This document shows positions 26,211 through 37,218 of a stretch of 64,000 nucleotides of DNA, piece after piece. The notes under the pieces were generated by a model. The model ran no database searches and was not told the origin of the DNA. It saw only the letters and a program-made list of their open reading frames with translations. Each line of letters starts with the position of its first letter. The first letter of the stretch is position 1. The translations under genes and the position numbers were made by a program. Source of the stretch: Mesorhizobium sp. M1E.F.Ca.ET.045.02.1.1 (GTDB taxonomy: Bacteria > Pseudomonadota > Alphaproteobacteria > Rhizobiales > Rhizobiaceae); NCBI RefSeq assembly GCF_003952485.1, contig NZ_CP034447.1, positions 4,230,501 to 4,294,500 on the forward strand, in the 5' to 3' direction.

Positions 26211-26604
26211 TGTCTCCAAGAAAGAGAACCGGTACCGGACCGGGCTTGAAGTCCGCCGCTCCGTGCTCGGCGATCCGCATGTCGACCGCGCCGAGGATGC
26301 CGCCACTGATTTCGACCGGCCGTTCCAGCAACTGATCACCGAGGCCGCCTGGGGAACGGTGTGGGCGCGCCCCGGCCTGTCGAAGCGCGAGCGCTCGATC
26401 GTGACGCTGGCGCTGCTCGCAGCACTCGGCCATGACGAGGAGGTGGCCATGCATGTGCGCGCCACCGCCAACACCGGCGCATCCCGCGACGACATCTGCG
26501 AAGCCTTCCTGCATGTCGCAATCTATGCCGGAGTGCCGGCCGCCAACCGCGCCTTCAAGATCGCCAAGGAGGTGTTCTCGCAGATGGACGATGCCCATGC
26601 CTGA
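26203..26604 (+). CDS. pcaC: 4-carboxymuconolactone decarboxylase
   Basis: A 133-residue single-domain CMD protein. Family features are [19 protein letters not shown] and [23 protein letters not shown]. It decarboxylates gamma-carboxymuconolactone to beta-ketoadipate enol-lactone, the step before PcaD. Length matches stand-alone PcaC rather than the PcaL fusion seen in actinomycetes. It overlaps pcaD by 8 nt and pcaH by 14 nt. Confidence 0.95.
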   Translation: MDDVSKKENRYRTGLEVRRSVLGDPHVDRAEDAATDFDRPFQQLITEAAWGTVWARPGLSKRERSIVTLALLAALGHDEEVAMHVRATANTGASRDDICEAFLHVAIYAGVPAANRAFKIAKEVFSQMDDAHA

Positions 26605-27349
26605 GGCCGGCTCCAACCGGACGCCGGAAACCGGCGCCTTCTTCCCGCGCGACCGCCAATGGCACCCGCCGGCGTTCACGCCGGGCTACAAGAGCTCGGT
26701 GCTGCGCTCGCCGCAGAAGGCCTTGGTCGCCTTCGACAACACGCTGTCGGAACTCACCGGCCCGGTCTTCGGCCATGCCATGCTCGGCGAGCTCGACAAC
26801 GACCTGATCCACAATTTCGCGAAACCCGGCGAGAGCGCCATCGGCGAGCGCATTATCGTTTACGGACGCGTGCTCGACGAGCGGGGCAAGGGCGTGCCCG
26901 GTGTGCTGCTCGAATTCTGGCAGGCCAATGCCGGCGGCCGCTACCGCCACAAGAAGGACGGCTATCTTGCGCCGCTCGATCCGAATTTCGGCGGCTGCGG
27001 CCGCGCCATCACCAGCGAGGACGGCGGCTATGGCTTTCGCACCGTCAGGCCCGGACCCTATCCCTGGCCGAACGGCCCGAACGACTGGCGCCCGGCGCAT
27101 ATCCACTTCTCGATGTTCGGCCACGGTTTCGCGCAGCGGCTGATCACGCAGATGTATTTCGAAGGCGATCCGCTGATCTGGCGCTGCCCGATCGTCGGCG
27201 GCATCTCCGACAAGCGAGCCGTGGACGCGTTGATTGCCGCGCTCGACATGCAGTCGACGATCCCGATGGACGCGCTTGCCTACAAGTTCGACATCGTGCT
27301 GCGCGGGCGGCGCTCGACGCTGTTCGAGAACAGGCTGGAGGGCAATTGA
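26591..27349 (+). CDS. pcaH: Protocatechuate 3,4-dioxygenase, beta subunit
   Basis: A 252-residue catalytic subunit of the non-haem Fe(III) intradiol dioxygenase. The two tyrosine iron ligands are expected at [11 protein letters not shown] and RPGPYPW, and the two histidines lie in [11 protein letters not shown]. It cleaves protocatechuate to beta-carboxy-cis,cis-muconate. Two ATGs (26591 and 26597) are in frame; the first is taken because GGAGGT lies upstream. The gene starts inside pcaC and its stop overlaps the pcaG start (TGATG), as expected for a 1:1 complex. Confidence 0.96.
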   Translation: MPMPEAGSNRTPETGAFFPRDRQWHPPAFTPGYKSSVLRSPQKALVAFDNTLSELTGPVFGHAMLGELDNDLIHNFAKPGESAIGERIIVYGRVLDERGKGVPGVLLEFWQANAGGRYRHKKDGYLAPLDPNFGGCGRAITSEDGGYGFRTVRPGPYPWPNGPNDWRPAHIHFSMFGHGFAQRLITQMYFEGDPLIWRCPIVGGISDKRAVDALIAALDMQSTIPMDALAYKFDIVLRGRRSTLFENRLEGN

Positions 27350-27963
27350 TGGCGCAGTCGCTCGACCGGCTGAAGGAGAGCCCTTCGCAGACCGCCGGGC
27401 CCTATGTGCATATCGGGCTGACGCCGAATTTCTGCGGCATCGGCGGCGTCTACGAAAATGACCTTGGCTCCACGATGGTCAACGACCAGACCAAGGGCGA
27501 GCGCATCGAATTGCGCATCCGCGTGCTCGATGGCACCGGCACGCCGCTCAAGGACGCGCTGATCGAGATCTGGCAGGCTGACGCCAAGGGGCTCTACAAT
27601 TCGCCCACCGAACTGCGCGGCGCGGCCGATCCCAATTTCCAGGGCTGGGGCCGGCAGCCAACCGACATGGAAACCGGCGTCTGCCTGTTCCAGACGATCA
27701 AGCCGGGCCGCGTGCCGTTCCGCGACGGCCGGCTGATGGCGCCGCACATCACACTGTGGATCGTGGCGCGCGGCATCAATATCGGCCTGCACACAAGGCT
27801 CTATTTCTCCGACGAGGAAAAGGCCAATGCCGAGGATCCGATCCTTGCCCGCATCGAGCATCGGGTTCGCGCGCCGACGCTGATCGCCGAGCGCCAGGGC
27901 GACACCTACGTCTTCGACATCCACCTGCAAGGCGAGAAGGAGACGGTCTTCTTCGACAGCTGA
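27349..27963 (+). CDS. pcaG: Protocatechuate 3,4-dioxygenase, alpha subunit
   Basis: A 204-residue subunit related to PcaH but without the HIH iron-ligand pair (PHITLWIVARG stands in its place). Characteristic stretches are SPSQTAGPYVHIGLTPNF near the start and DALIEIWQADAKGLY. It forms the alpha-beta protomer with PcaH and contributes substrate-binding residues. The start overlaps the pcaH stop in TGATG. Confidence 0.96.
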   Translation: MAQSLDRLKESPSQTAGPYVHIGLTPNFCGIGGVYENDLGSTMVNDQTKGERIELRIRVLDGTGTPLKDALIEIWQADAKGLYNSPTELRGAADPNFQGWGRQPTDMETGVCLFQTIKPGRVPFRDGRLMAPHITLWIVARGINIGLHTRLYFSDEEKANAEDPILARIEHRVRAPTLIAERQGDTYVFDIHLQGEKETVFFDS

Positions 27964-27974
27964 CCGTGACCGAC

Positions 27975-29027
27975 ATGACCGTTTCGCCTTTCGATCATCC
28001 GCTGCTTTCCGGCCTGCTCGGCGACGAAGAGGCGGCGAGGCATTTCTCCGTGGAAGCGGACATCGCCGCGATGCTTGGTTTCGAGCGCGCGCTGGCCGAG
28101 GCGGAAGCCGAATGCGGTGTGATCCCGCACGAGGCCGAGGCTGCGATCGTCAAAGCATTGGCTTCGTTCCGGCCGGACACTGCGAAGCTGCGCGCCGGCG
28201 TCACGAACGATGGCGTCGTGGTGCCGGAACTGGTGCGCCAGCTCCGGGCGGCGGTTGGCGAGCCGCATGGCGAATTCGTTCATCTCGGCGCGACCAGCCA
28301 GGACGTTATCGACACCTCGCTGATGCTGCGCCTGCGCCAGGCGGTCGAGCATATCGGCCTGCTGCTCAGCGAGAACATCGTGAGGCTCGCCGGACTCGAA
28401 GAGGAATTCGGAGGCAGGGCGCTGATGGCGGTGACGCGCATGCAGCCGGCAATCCCGATCACGGCGGCGGACCGGATCGTTTCGTGGCGGGCGCCGCTCG
28501 AGCGTCACCAGCATCGTCTCAAGGAACAGTCCGACCGGCTGCTTGTTGTGCAATTCGGTGGTGCGGCCGGGATACTCGATAAGCTCGGCGGCAAGGCGCC
28601 GGCCGTGCGCGCGGCGCTTGCCGCCAAACTCGGTCTTGCCGACGCGCCGCAATGGCATAGCCAGCGCGATGCGCTCGCCGAATTCGCCGGCTGGCTGTCG
28701 CTGGTCGCCGGCAGCCTCGGCAAGTTCGGCCAGGACATCGCGCTGATGGCGCAGGGCGAATCCGACATCAAGCTCGCCGGTGCTGGCGGCTCGTCGGCCA
28801 TGCCGCACAAGCAGAATCCGGTGAAGGCCGAGGCGCTGGTGGCGCTTGCCCGCTTCAGCGCCACGCAGCTTTCCGGCGTGCATCAGGCGCTGGTGCACGA
28901 GCAGGAACGCTCGGGCGCGGCCTGGACACTGGAATGGCTCATCCTGCCGCAGATGGTGGTGGCGACGGCAGCCGCGCTCAGGCTCGCCGCCGAGCTTGCC
29001 GGTCGGATCGAGAGCATCGGCCACTAA
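27975..29027 (+). CDS. pcaB: 3-carboxy-cis,cis-muconate cycloisomerase
   Basis: A 350-residue member of the fumarase/aspartase superfamily. The signature GGSSAMPHKQNPVKAE (about residue 273) is intact, with HLGATSQDVIDTSL earlier. It turns beta-carboxymuconate into gamma-carboxymuconolactone. The length is typical of alphaproteobacterial PcaB, shorter than the 450-residue pseudomonad form. The ATG at 27975 is preferred; a GTG at 27966 is possible. It is followed by a palindromic repeat and then pobA. Confidence 0.95.
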   Translation: MTVSPFDHPLLSGLLGDEEAARHFSVEADIAAMLGFERALAEAEAECGVIPHEAEAAIVKALASFRPDTAKLRAGVTNDGVVVPELVRQLRAAVGEPHGEFVHLGATSQDVIDTSLMLRLRQAVEHIGLLLSENIVRLAGLEEEFGGRALMAVTRMQPAIPITAADRIVSWRAPLERHQHRLKEQSDRLLVVQFGGAAGILDKLGGKAPAVRAALAAKLGLADAPQWHSQRDALAEFAGWLSLVAGSLGKFGQDIALMAQGESDIKLAGAGGSSAMPHKQNPVKAEALVALARFSATQLSGVHQALVHEQERSGAAWTLEWLILPQMVVATAAALRLAAELAGRIESIGH

Positions 29028-29028
29028 C

Positions 29029-29073
29029 GCATGTCGCCCAAAGTGCGCTGCGGTTTTGGGAGAATGACATGTG
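29029..29073. repeat. Palindromic intergenic repeat, copy 2
   Basis: A 45-nt element similar to the one at 24210-24257 (GCATGTCGCCCAAA, GTGCGC, CGGTTTTGGG, GACATGTGT). Its arms are less perfect than in copy 1. It fills nearly all the gap between pcaB and pobA and could attenuate transcription from pcaDCHGB into pobA. Confidence 0.65.
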
Positions 29074-29076
29074 TGA

Positions 29077-30258
<1,182 letters not shown>

Positions 30259-30271
30259 TCGGCGGAAGCCG

Positions 30272-31477
<1,206 letters not shown>

Positions 31478-32281
31478 CTATGCAGCTTTCCCTTTGGCGG
31501 TCCCTTGATGCGCCGCCTTGGTGCGGGCCTGGAGGTCGCGCAATGTCTTCAGCTCGAGTTCCGTCGGCTCCGGCGTCTCGTCAAGGGCCTCGGCAAACTT
31601 GACCGTCCAGCCACAAGTCGCCTGCACCTCTTCGCGGGTGACGCCGGGATGCAGCGACACGACGGTGAATTCCTTGGTAACAGGGTCCGGCTTCCAGACA
31701 GCGAGGTCGGTGATCAGAAGCGTCGGGCCGGCCGTGTCGATGCCGAGGCGCTGGCGATGATCGCCGCCGTCGCCATGGCCGAAGGAGGTGAAGAAGTCGA
31801 TCGTCTCGACCATGCTGCGCTTCGACTGCGCCATGGTGATGTAAACCTCTCTTGACGAGGTCGCGATCTCCGGCGCGCCGCCGCCGCCGGGCAGGCGGGT
31901 CTTGGGATGCGCGTAGTCGCCGATGACGGTGGTGTTGATGTTGCCGAACTTGTCGAGCTGGGCCGCACCCAGGAAGCCGATCGAGATGCGGCCACCCTGC
32001 AGCCAGTAGCGGAACATCTCCGGCACCGCGACCGTGGTGACCGCCGTCTCGCACAATTCGCCGTCGCCGATCGACAGCGGCAGAACGTCGGGCGCTGTGC
32101 CGATGGTGCCGCTTTCATAGATCAGCGTGATGTCCGGCGCATGCGTCAGCCGCGCGACGTTGCAGGCCGCCGATGGCGCGCCGATGCCGACGAAGCAGAC
32201 ATCGTCGTTTCTCAGCGCGCGGCTTGCGGCAATCGTCATCATCTCGTTCGGGGTGAAGCCCGGATTGTCGGCGTCGCTCAT
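31478..32281 (-). CDS. pcaJ: 3-oxoadipate CoA-transferase, subunit B
   Basis: A 267-residue CoA-transferase family I subunit. The catalytic glutamate is in LIYESGTIGTAPD, and GFLGAAQLDKFGNINTTVIG is the conserved core. Its size matches the GctB/CatJ form rather than the short classical PcaJ (about 215 residues). The ATG at 32281 follows TGAGGAAAG and overlaps the pcaI stop by 4 nt. With PcaI it moves CoA from succinyl-CoA to beta-ketoadipate. Confidence 0.9.
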   Translation of the reverse strand: MSDADNPGFTPNEMMTIAASRALRNDDVCFVGIGAPSAACNVARLTHAPDITLIYESGTIGTAPDVLPLSIGDGELCETAVTTVAVPEMFRYWLQGGRISIGFLGAAQLDKFGNINTTVIGDYAHPKTRLPGGGGAPEIATSSREVYITMAQSKRSMVETIDFFTSFGHGDGGDHRQRLGIDTAGPTLLITDLAVWKPDPVTKEFTVVSLHPGVTREEVQATCGWTVKFAEALDETPEPTELELKTLRDLQARTKAAHQGTAKGKAA

Positions 32282-33135
32282 GCGGCTTTCCTCAGATGCT
32301 CGACGCGGGCGGCGAAGTCGTCCGCCGTGCTCTCGATGACGTTCTTCTTGATCCAGGCCTGGAAGCGGTCGCGGTCGGCGGCGATTTCGTCCCATTCGAG
32401 ATAGGCGGCGTTGTCGCGTTCGTAATAGCCATGCGTGTAGGAGGGATGCGAGCCGCCAGGCACGACCGAGATCGCCGCGATCGTCCAACTCGGCAGCACG
32501 GTGAGGTTGGGGTGCAGGTCGTCGAAATTGTCGACCACTTCCTCGACCGTCACCACTGCGCGCTTTGCCGCCAGCACCGCCTCCTTCTGGATGCCGATGA
32601 TGCCCTCGACCAGCACGTTGCCCTTGCGGTCCGCCTTCTGCGCGTGGATGAAGGTGACGTCGGGCCGGATCGCCGGAACGGCGGCAAGCACCTCGCCGGT
32701 GAACGGGCAGGTGATGGATTTGATGTTCGGATTGACCGCGGCAAGACCCGCGCCGCGATAGCCGCGAAACACCGCGCAGGGCAGGCCGGCGGCACCCGCC
32801 TCGTAAGCGTTGGCCATGCCGGCATGGCTGTGCTCCTCGACCTCGATCGCGCGCGGAAAGCCGTTCTCGATGGCGTCGCGGGCGCGCCTGAGCAGGCCGA
32901 CGCCCGGATTGCCGAGATAGGAGAAGACGATCTTCTTGGCGATGCCCATGCCGATCATCTGGTCGTAGATCAGGTCGGGCGTCATGCGGATCAGGGTCAG
33001 GTCGCGAAAGCCCTGGCGGATCGCTTCATGCGCGGCGGCGGTCGGGATCAGATGGGTGAAGCCTTCGAAAGCGACCGCGTCGCCATCATGCAAATTCTCC
33101 GCAACGGCCTCTTTCAGCGGCAGGAACTTGACCAT
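32278..33135 (-). CDS. pcaI: 3-oxoadipate CoA-transferase, subunit A
   Basis: A 285-residue CoA-transferase family I subunit beginning MVKFLPLKEAVAENLHDGDA, followed by FEGFTHLIPTAAAHEAIRQG. It is the GctA/CatI-type A subunit, longer than classical PcaI (about 230). The ATG at 33135 was chosen over one at 33168, which lies on top of the operator. First gene of pcaIJF, divergent from pcaR, with a perfect palindrome between. Confidence 0.9.
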   Translation of the reverse strand: MVKFLPLKEAVAENLHDGDAVAFEGFTHLIPTAAAHEAIRQGFRDLTLIRMTPDLIYDQMIGMGIAKKIVFSYLGNPGVGLLRRARDAIENGFPRAIEVEEHSHAGMANAYEAGAAGLPCAVFRGYRGAGLAAVNPNIKSITCPFTGEVLAAVPAIRPDVTFIHAQKADRKGNVLVEGIIGIQKEAVLAAKRAVVTVEEVVDNFDDLHPNLTVLPSWTIAAISVVPGGSHPSYTHGYYERDNAAYLEWDEIAADRDRFQAWIKKNVIESTADDFAARVEHLRKAA

Positions 33136-33160
33136 CGTGGCGGCTCCGGAGATTGAAAAA

Positions 33161-33175
33161 GTTCGCATTGCGAAC
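33161..33175. promoter_or_regulatory. Probable PcaR operator (IclR-type palindrome)
   Basis: GTTCGCA-T-TGCGAAC is a perfect 7-1-7 palindrome, 26 nt upstream of pcaI and 69 nt upstream of pcaR. IclR-family regulators of aromatic catabolism bind sites of this GTTCGN-type form. It probably serves pcaIJF activation and pcaR autoregulation. Confidence 0.75.
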
Positions 33176-33243
33176 ATAAGTTCTATATGAGATATTTCTA
33201 ACTCGGCGCTTTGTGCAGAGTCAACGCCAGCCTGGGAACGCCC

Positions 33244-34014
33244 ATGGAAGACGAGCCAGTATCACGCGATCATGTCGGCTCGCTGGAACGCGGCTTGGCG
33301 GTGATGGAGATCCTCGCTCGCCATCCGCTTGGCATGACGCTGACGGAGATGGCCGAGGAGGCGAGCCTGACGCGCGCCGGCGCACGCCGTTTCCTGCTGA
33401 CGTTGGTAGCCACTGGCTATGCGACGCAATCGGGCCGGCTGTTCTCGCTGTCGCCGCGCCTGTTGACCGTTGCCCGAACATGGCTCGGCGGCGCTTCACT
33501 ATGGACCTTTGCCACGCCCATCATGCGTGAGGTGGCCGGGCAGTTCGACGAGGCCTGCAATGCGGCAGTGCTGTCGGGCGAGGACGTCGTCTATGTCGCG
33601 CGCATCCCCGGCCGCCGGATATTGAGCGTCGCGCTCGACATCGGCACGAGGCTGCCTGCCTACTGCACCTCGATGGGTCGCGCGCTGCTCTCCGGCCTGG
33701 CAGCGGACGAGTTGAAGGCTTTTCTCGGCGAAGCGACGATCGAGCGACGGACGCCGAAGACGATCACCAGCCGTGCCGCGCTGGGCAAGGCCATCGACAA
33801 GGCGAGGGTGGATGGCTTCGCCGTCGTCGACGAGGAATTGGAGCTCGGCCTGCGCTCGATCGCCGTGCCGGTCAACGACCGCGCCGGCCGTACCGTCGCC
33901 GCCATCAACGTCTCGACCCAGTCGGCGCGTTTCTCGGTCGAGGCGATGGAGCGCGAGATCCTTCCGGTGCTGCGGAAAGCCAAGCAGCGTGTGGAGGAGT
34001 TTTTCTTCGTTTGA
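33244..34014 (+). CDS. pcaR: IclR-family regulator of the beta-ketoadipate pathway
   Basis: A 256-residue IclR regulator. The N-terminal winged helix starts VGSLERGLAVMEILARHPLG and continues LTEMAEEASLTRAGARRFLL. The effector domain has VVYVARIPGRRILSVALDIG, LPAYCTSMGRALLSGL and VVDEELELGLRSIAVPV, typical of the PcaR/PcaU/PobR branch. Beta-ketoadipate is the usual effector of PcaR. It is divergent from pcaIJF across the palindrome. The ATG at 33244 is chosen; an upstream TTG would give a poor start. Confidence 0.92.
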   Translation: MEDEPVSRDHVGSLERGLAVMEILARHPLGMTLTEMAEEASLTRAGARRFLLTLVATGYATQSGRLFSLSPRLLTVARTWLGGASLWTFATPIMREVAGQFDEACNAAVLSGEDVVYVARIPGRRILSVALDIGTRLPAYCTSMGRALLSGLAADELKAFLGEATIERRTPKTITSRAALGKAIDKARVDGFAVVDEELELGLRSIAVPVNDRAGRTVAAINVSTQSARFSVEAMEREILPVLRKAKQRVEEFFFV

Positions 34015-34108
34015 AGGCGGCCAATACCGCTGGCTGGCACGTTTAAGTCTCCTCCAGCATGATATCTTCGGCTCCGGGTAGGTGCCTGGCTGCAAAGCCA
34101 CGACGCTG

Positions 34109-35335
34109 ATGCTGGAAGCAAACCGTCGAGAGACTGGACCGGTGGAACGGATACATCCGGCGATTTTTCTCTTTGCCGCCCGCGCCCTGCGGGATTTCGG
34201 CGACGGCTTCGTGGCCGTGCTGTTGCCCGTCTACCTGCTCGCCCTCGGATTCACTCCCCTGCAGGTCGGTGTCATCGCCACGGCATCGCTGCTTGGTTCC
34301 GCGCTGCTGACCATAGGTGTCGGGTTCCTCGGCGCCAGACACGATCATCGTCAACTCCTGCTGGCTGGCGCTGGTTTGATGATTGCCACTGGCGTGGCCT
34401 TTGCCGTTGTCCATGACTACGCGTTGCTTCTGGTCGTTGCGCTCGCCGGCACGATCAATCCCTCGGCCGGCAGTGTCAGTGTCTTCGTGCCGCTGGAGCA
34501 CGCCGTGCTGACGCGCGAGGTCACGGAGCGTGAGCGTACCAGGATGTTCGCACGCTACAGTCTCGTGGGCGCGTTCGCAGGCGCCGCAGGCGGACTCGCT
34601 GCAGGGATGCCTGACCTTCTGGCGCCGGTTGGCCTCGACCGACTTGCCGGCATCAAGGCCATGTTCGTCCTTTACGCGCTTCTCGGTCTGCTCGGCGGTT
34701 CGTTCTATGCGTGCATCCCGCGCCGCCCGGCGTTGGCTGCCGGCACAGCCGCCGCGCTCGGCCCCTCGCGCTACGTTGTCTTCAAGCTTGCGGCCCTGTT
34801 CAGCCTCGATGCCTTCGCGGGAGGCTTCGTCGTCCAATCGTTGCTCGCACTTTGGCTCTTCGAGCAATTCAACCTGTCGCTTTCGCAGGCAGGTGTTTTC
34901 TTCTTCTGGTCGGGCGTGCTGTCGGCGCTCTCGTTTCCTGTGGCCGCCCGGCTGTCGCGGCGCATCGGCCTGATCAACACGATGGTGTTCACGCACATTC
35001 CGTCCAGCATCGCTCTGATGTTCGCGGCGCTGGCGCCAACGCTCCCCTTGGCGCTTGTCTTTTTGTCGATCCGGGCCGCTCTGTCGCAGATGGATGTGCC
35101 AACCCGCTCGTCCTACGTCATGGCCGTTGTCACAGAGGGGGAGCGGGCAGCTGCCGCGAGCTTCACGTCGGTGCCGCGCAGCCTGGCCGCCTCGGCCAGC
35201 CCTGCCTTGGCCGGCGCTCTCTTCGCTGCATCGTTCCGGGCGTGGCCGCTGCTGATCTGCGGGGCGCTGAAGATCGCCTACGATTTGCTGTTGCTGGTGC
35301 AGTTCCGGGGGCTGAAGCCGCCGGAAGAACGCTGA
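34109..35335 (+). CDS. MFS transporter of unknown substrate
   Basis: A protein of about 408 residues with some eleven or twelve hydrophobic segments. The N-terminal half carries AARALRDFGDGFVAVLLPVYLLALGFTP-like features (split here only for length), then a loop GARHDHRQLLLAG in the position of the MFS loop motif. Start is uncertain: ATG 34109 is given, but a GTG at 34142 would place the first membrane segment nearer the N-terminus. It follows pcaR on the same strand, but nothing in the sequence ties it to aromatics; it could be an exporter. Confidence 0.75.
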   Translation: MLEANRRETGPVERIHPAIFLFAARALRDFGDGFVAVLLPVYLLALGFTPLQVGVIATASLLGSALLTIGVGFLGARHDHRQLLLAGAGLMIATGVAFAVVHDYALLLVVALAGTINPSAGSVSVFVPLEHAVLTREVTERERTRMFARYSLVGAFAGAAGGLAAGMPDLLAPVGLDRLAGIKAMFVLYALLGLLGGSFYACIPRRPALAAGTAAALGPSRYVVFKLAALFSLDAFAGGFVVQSLLALWLFEQFNLSLSQAGVFFFWSGVLSALSFPVAARLSRRIGLINTMVFTHIPSSIALMFAALAPTLPLALVFLSIRAALSQMDVPTRSSYVMAVVTEGERAAAASFTSVPRSLAASASPALAGALFAASFRAWPLLICGALKIAYDLLLLVQFRGLKPPEER

Positions 35336-35415
35336 GGCGTCTGCTGCGTTCCAGAATCGAAGACTGTCGTTGCCCTGCGGATTTTTCGTGATTGACGTCG
35401 CCCTTCAAACCCAAT

Positions 35416-35448
35416 ATTGAACAGGATTATACAGGTTCATTGAACAGG
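35416..35448. promoter_or_regulatory. Direct repeat upstream of the GntR gene, candidate operator
   Basis: ATTGAACAGG occurs twice, at 35416-35425 and 35439-35448, with a third ACAGG (35431) between them. The 23-nt spacing puts the copies about two helical turns apart, immediately before the GntR start at 35456. Autoregulatory binding by that GntR protein is inferred. Confidence 0.45.
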
Positions 35449-35455
35449 TATCGAT

Positions 35456-36181
35456 ATGGCCCGTCGCGCGATGCAACTCACCCCCGGCACGGGCAAGCCC
35501 GAGCAGATCGCGACGGTTCTGGAGCATGAGATCCGCTCCGGCGTGCTCGGCTTCGGCGACCGCCTGCAGAGCGAGAACGAGCTGGTCCAGCGCTTCTCCG
35601 TCAGCCGCAATACCGTCCGCAAAGGGCTGGAGGAGCTTTCCAGTCGCGGGCTCATCACCACCAAGGTCGGTATCGGTTCCTTCGTCACCTTCGACGGCAT
35701 GCCCGTCGATGACGCGATCGGCTGGTCGCGCGCGCTTGCCAATGCAGGCGCCAATGCCGAGACCCGGACGTTGAGGCTCGAGATCATCGAGGACGCCGAG
35801 CTCGCGGCAAGACTCGGTGTTAGGAACCCGTCCTTCATCGCCGTCGACCGTGTGCGCAGCAATGCCGATGACGGCCACGCCATTTCGATCGAGCGCAGCC
35901 GCTTGCCCTTGTCGCCGGAACTGGAAGACGTGCCGCTGCGCGGCCTTCGAGAAGGCTCGCTGCACCAGACGCTGCGTGGGGCAGGGCTGGTGCCCGATCA
36001 TGGCGAGGAATGGGTCGACATCGAGATGCTGAGCGCCGCCGACGCAGCCATTCTCGATTGCGCTCCAGGCACGCCCTTCCTGCGTACGCGCCGCCTGACG
36101 CGTGCCGCCGACGGGCGCGCCATCGAATTCGTCACCAGCCTGCTCAACCCGGCGCATTTCGCATTGCATCTGGAGTTCTGA
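35456..36181 (+). CDS. GntR-family (HutC/UTRA type) transcriptional regulator
   Basis: A 241-residue regulator. The N-terminal winged helix reads FGDRLQSENELVQRFSVSRN then TVRKGLEELSSRGLITTKVG, the GntR consensus (about residues 36-75). The C-terminal part is a UTRA ligand-binding domain (GTPFLRTRRLTRAADGRAIE). It is the first gene of a twelve-gene co-directional run, 2 nt before the ADP-ribosylglycohydrolase gene, so it is very likely the local regulator, sensing the pathway substrate or an intermediate. A direct repeat sits just upstream. Confidence 0.88.
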   Translation: MARRAMQLTPGTGKPEQIATVLEHEIRSGVLGFGDRLQSENELVQRFSVSRNTVRKGLEELSSRGLITTKVGIGSFVTFDGMPVDDAIGWSRALANAGANAETRTLRLEIIEDAELAARLGVRNPSFIAVDRVRSNADDGHAISIERSRLPLSPELEDVPLRGLREGSLHQTLRGAGLVPDHGEEWVDIEMLSAADAAILDCAPGTPFLRTRRLTRAADGRAIEFVTSLLNPAHFALHLEF

Positions 36182-36183
36182 GC

Positions 36184-37218
36184 ATGGTGGACGCAGCCGG
36201 GATGAAGGACCGGGCAATGGGTGCGCTGATCGGAGGAGCGCTTGGCGATGCGCTGGGCATGCCGACGCAGCTTCTGTCCCCGGCCCGCATCGCCGAGTTC
36301 TACGGCCATGTCGAGGATTTCGTCGCGCCCGTCGCCGACCATCCGGTGTCAAAGGGGCTGCCGGCCGGCGCCATTACCGACGACACCGAACAGGCACTGC
36401 TGCTCGGCCGCATCCTGGTCAGCTCCGGCGATCGCTTCGACCACGCGCGCTGGGTCAACGCGCTGCTCGACTGGGAGCGCGACGTGAAGGCGCGCGGCAG
36501 CTACGACCTGCTTGGACCTTCGACCAAACGCGCCATCGACGCGATCAACGAGGGCGTGCCGGCGGAAGAGGCCGGACGCAGCGGCGACACCAACGGTGCG
36601 GCGATGCGTATCGCGCCGGTCGGCATCATGATGCCGCTAGAGCCGCTCGACGCGCTGGTCGCCAAGGTGGCGGAAACCTGCCGGGCGACGCACAACACCT
36701 CGATCGCCATTGCCTCCGCCGCTGCCGTTGCGGCGGCTGTGAGCAGTGGCGTCGCCGGCGGCGACTGGCGCGCGGCTTCCGAGCGCGCCGTCGCGGCGGC
36801 AGGGTTGGGAGCGACGCTCGGCCATTGGGTCACCGGCGGCGATATTGCGGCCCGCATTGCCTGGGCGCAGGACCTCGTGCGCGGCAAGGTGGAGCGGGAT
36901 GCAATCAAGCTGATTGTCGACCTGATCGGCACGGGCGTCGCCAGCCAGGAATCGGTGCCGGCGGCATTCGCCGTACTGGAGGTTGCTGAAGGCGATGCTT
37001 GGCGGTCCGCCGTCATCAGCGCCAATCTCGGCGGCGACACCGACACGATCGGCGCCATTGCCGCCGGCATGGCCGGCGCCTGTGCCGGCCTGTCTCGCCT
37101 GCCGCAGGATCGCGTCGCAAGGCTGAAAGGCATCGACCTCGCGGAGGTCCGCGCTCTGGCCAACGATCTTGTTTCGGCGAGGGTCGCGCGCAGTTCCGGC
37201 AAGGAGGCTGCGGCATGA
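36184..37218 (+). CDS. ADP-ribosylglycohydrolase family protein
   Basis: A 344-residue DraG/ARH-fold protein. The metal-binding elements are present: MGALIGGALGDALGMPTQ near the start, ITDDTEQALLLGRIL (Asp-Asp-Thr), SGDTNGAAMRIAPVG and ANLGGDTDTIGAIAAGMAGA near the end. The family hydrolyses N-glycosidic bonds to ribose with a di-magnesium centre. Here it is not beside any ADP-ribosyltransferase, but between a GntR regulator and a PfkB kinase, ahead of an importer. A role as a catabolic N-glycosidase, freeing a sugar for phosphorylation, is more likely than protein de-ADP-ribosylation. Substrate unknown. Confidence 0.87.
   Translation: MVDAAGMKDRAMGALIGGALGDALGMPTQLLSPARIAEFYGHVEDFVAPVADHPVSKGLPAGAITDDTEQALLLGRILVSSGDRFDHARWVNALLDWERDVKARGSYDLLGPSTKRAIDAINEGVPAEEAGRSGDTNGAAMRIAPVGIMMPLEPLDALVAKVAETCRATHNTSIAIASAAAVAAAVSSGVAGGDWRAASERAVAAAGLGATLGHWVTGGDIAARIAWAQDLVRGKVERDAIKLIVDLIGTGVASQESVPAAFAVLEVAEGDAWRSAVISANLGGDTDTIGAIAAGMAGACAGLSRLPQDRVARLKGIDLAEVRALANDLVSARVARSSGKEAAA

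Noticed and set aside
36184..37218. Reading the ADP-ribosylglycohydrolase as DraG of nitrogenase control
   Set aside because: No draT or nif gene is near, and the context is sugar uptake and catabolism.
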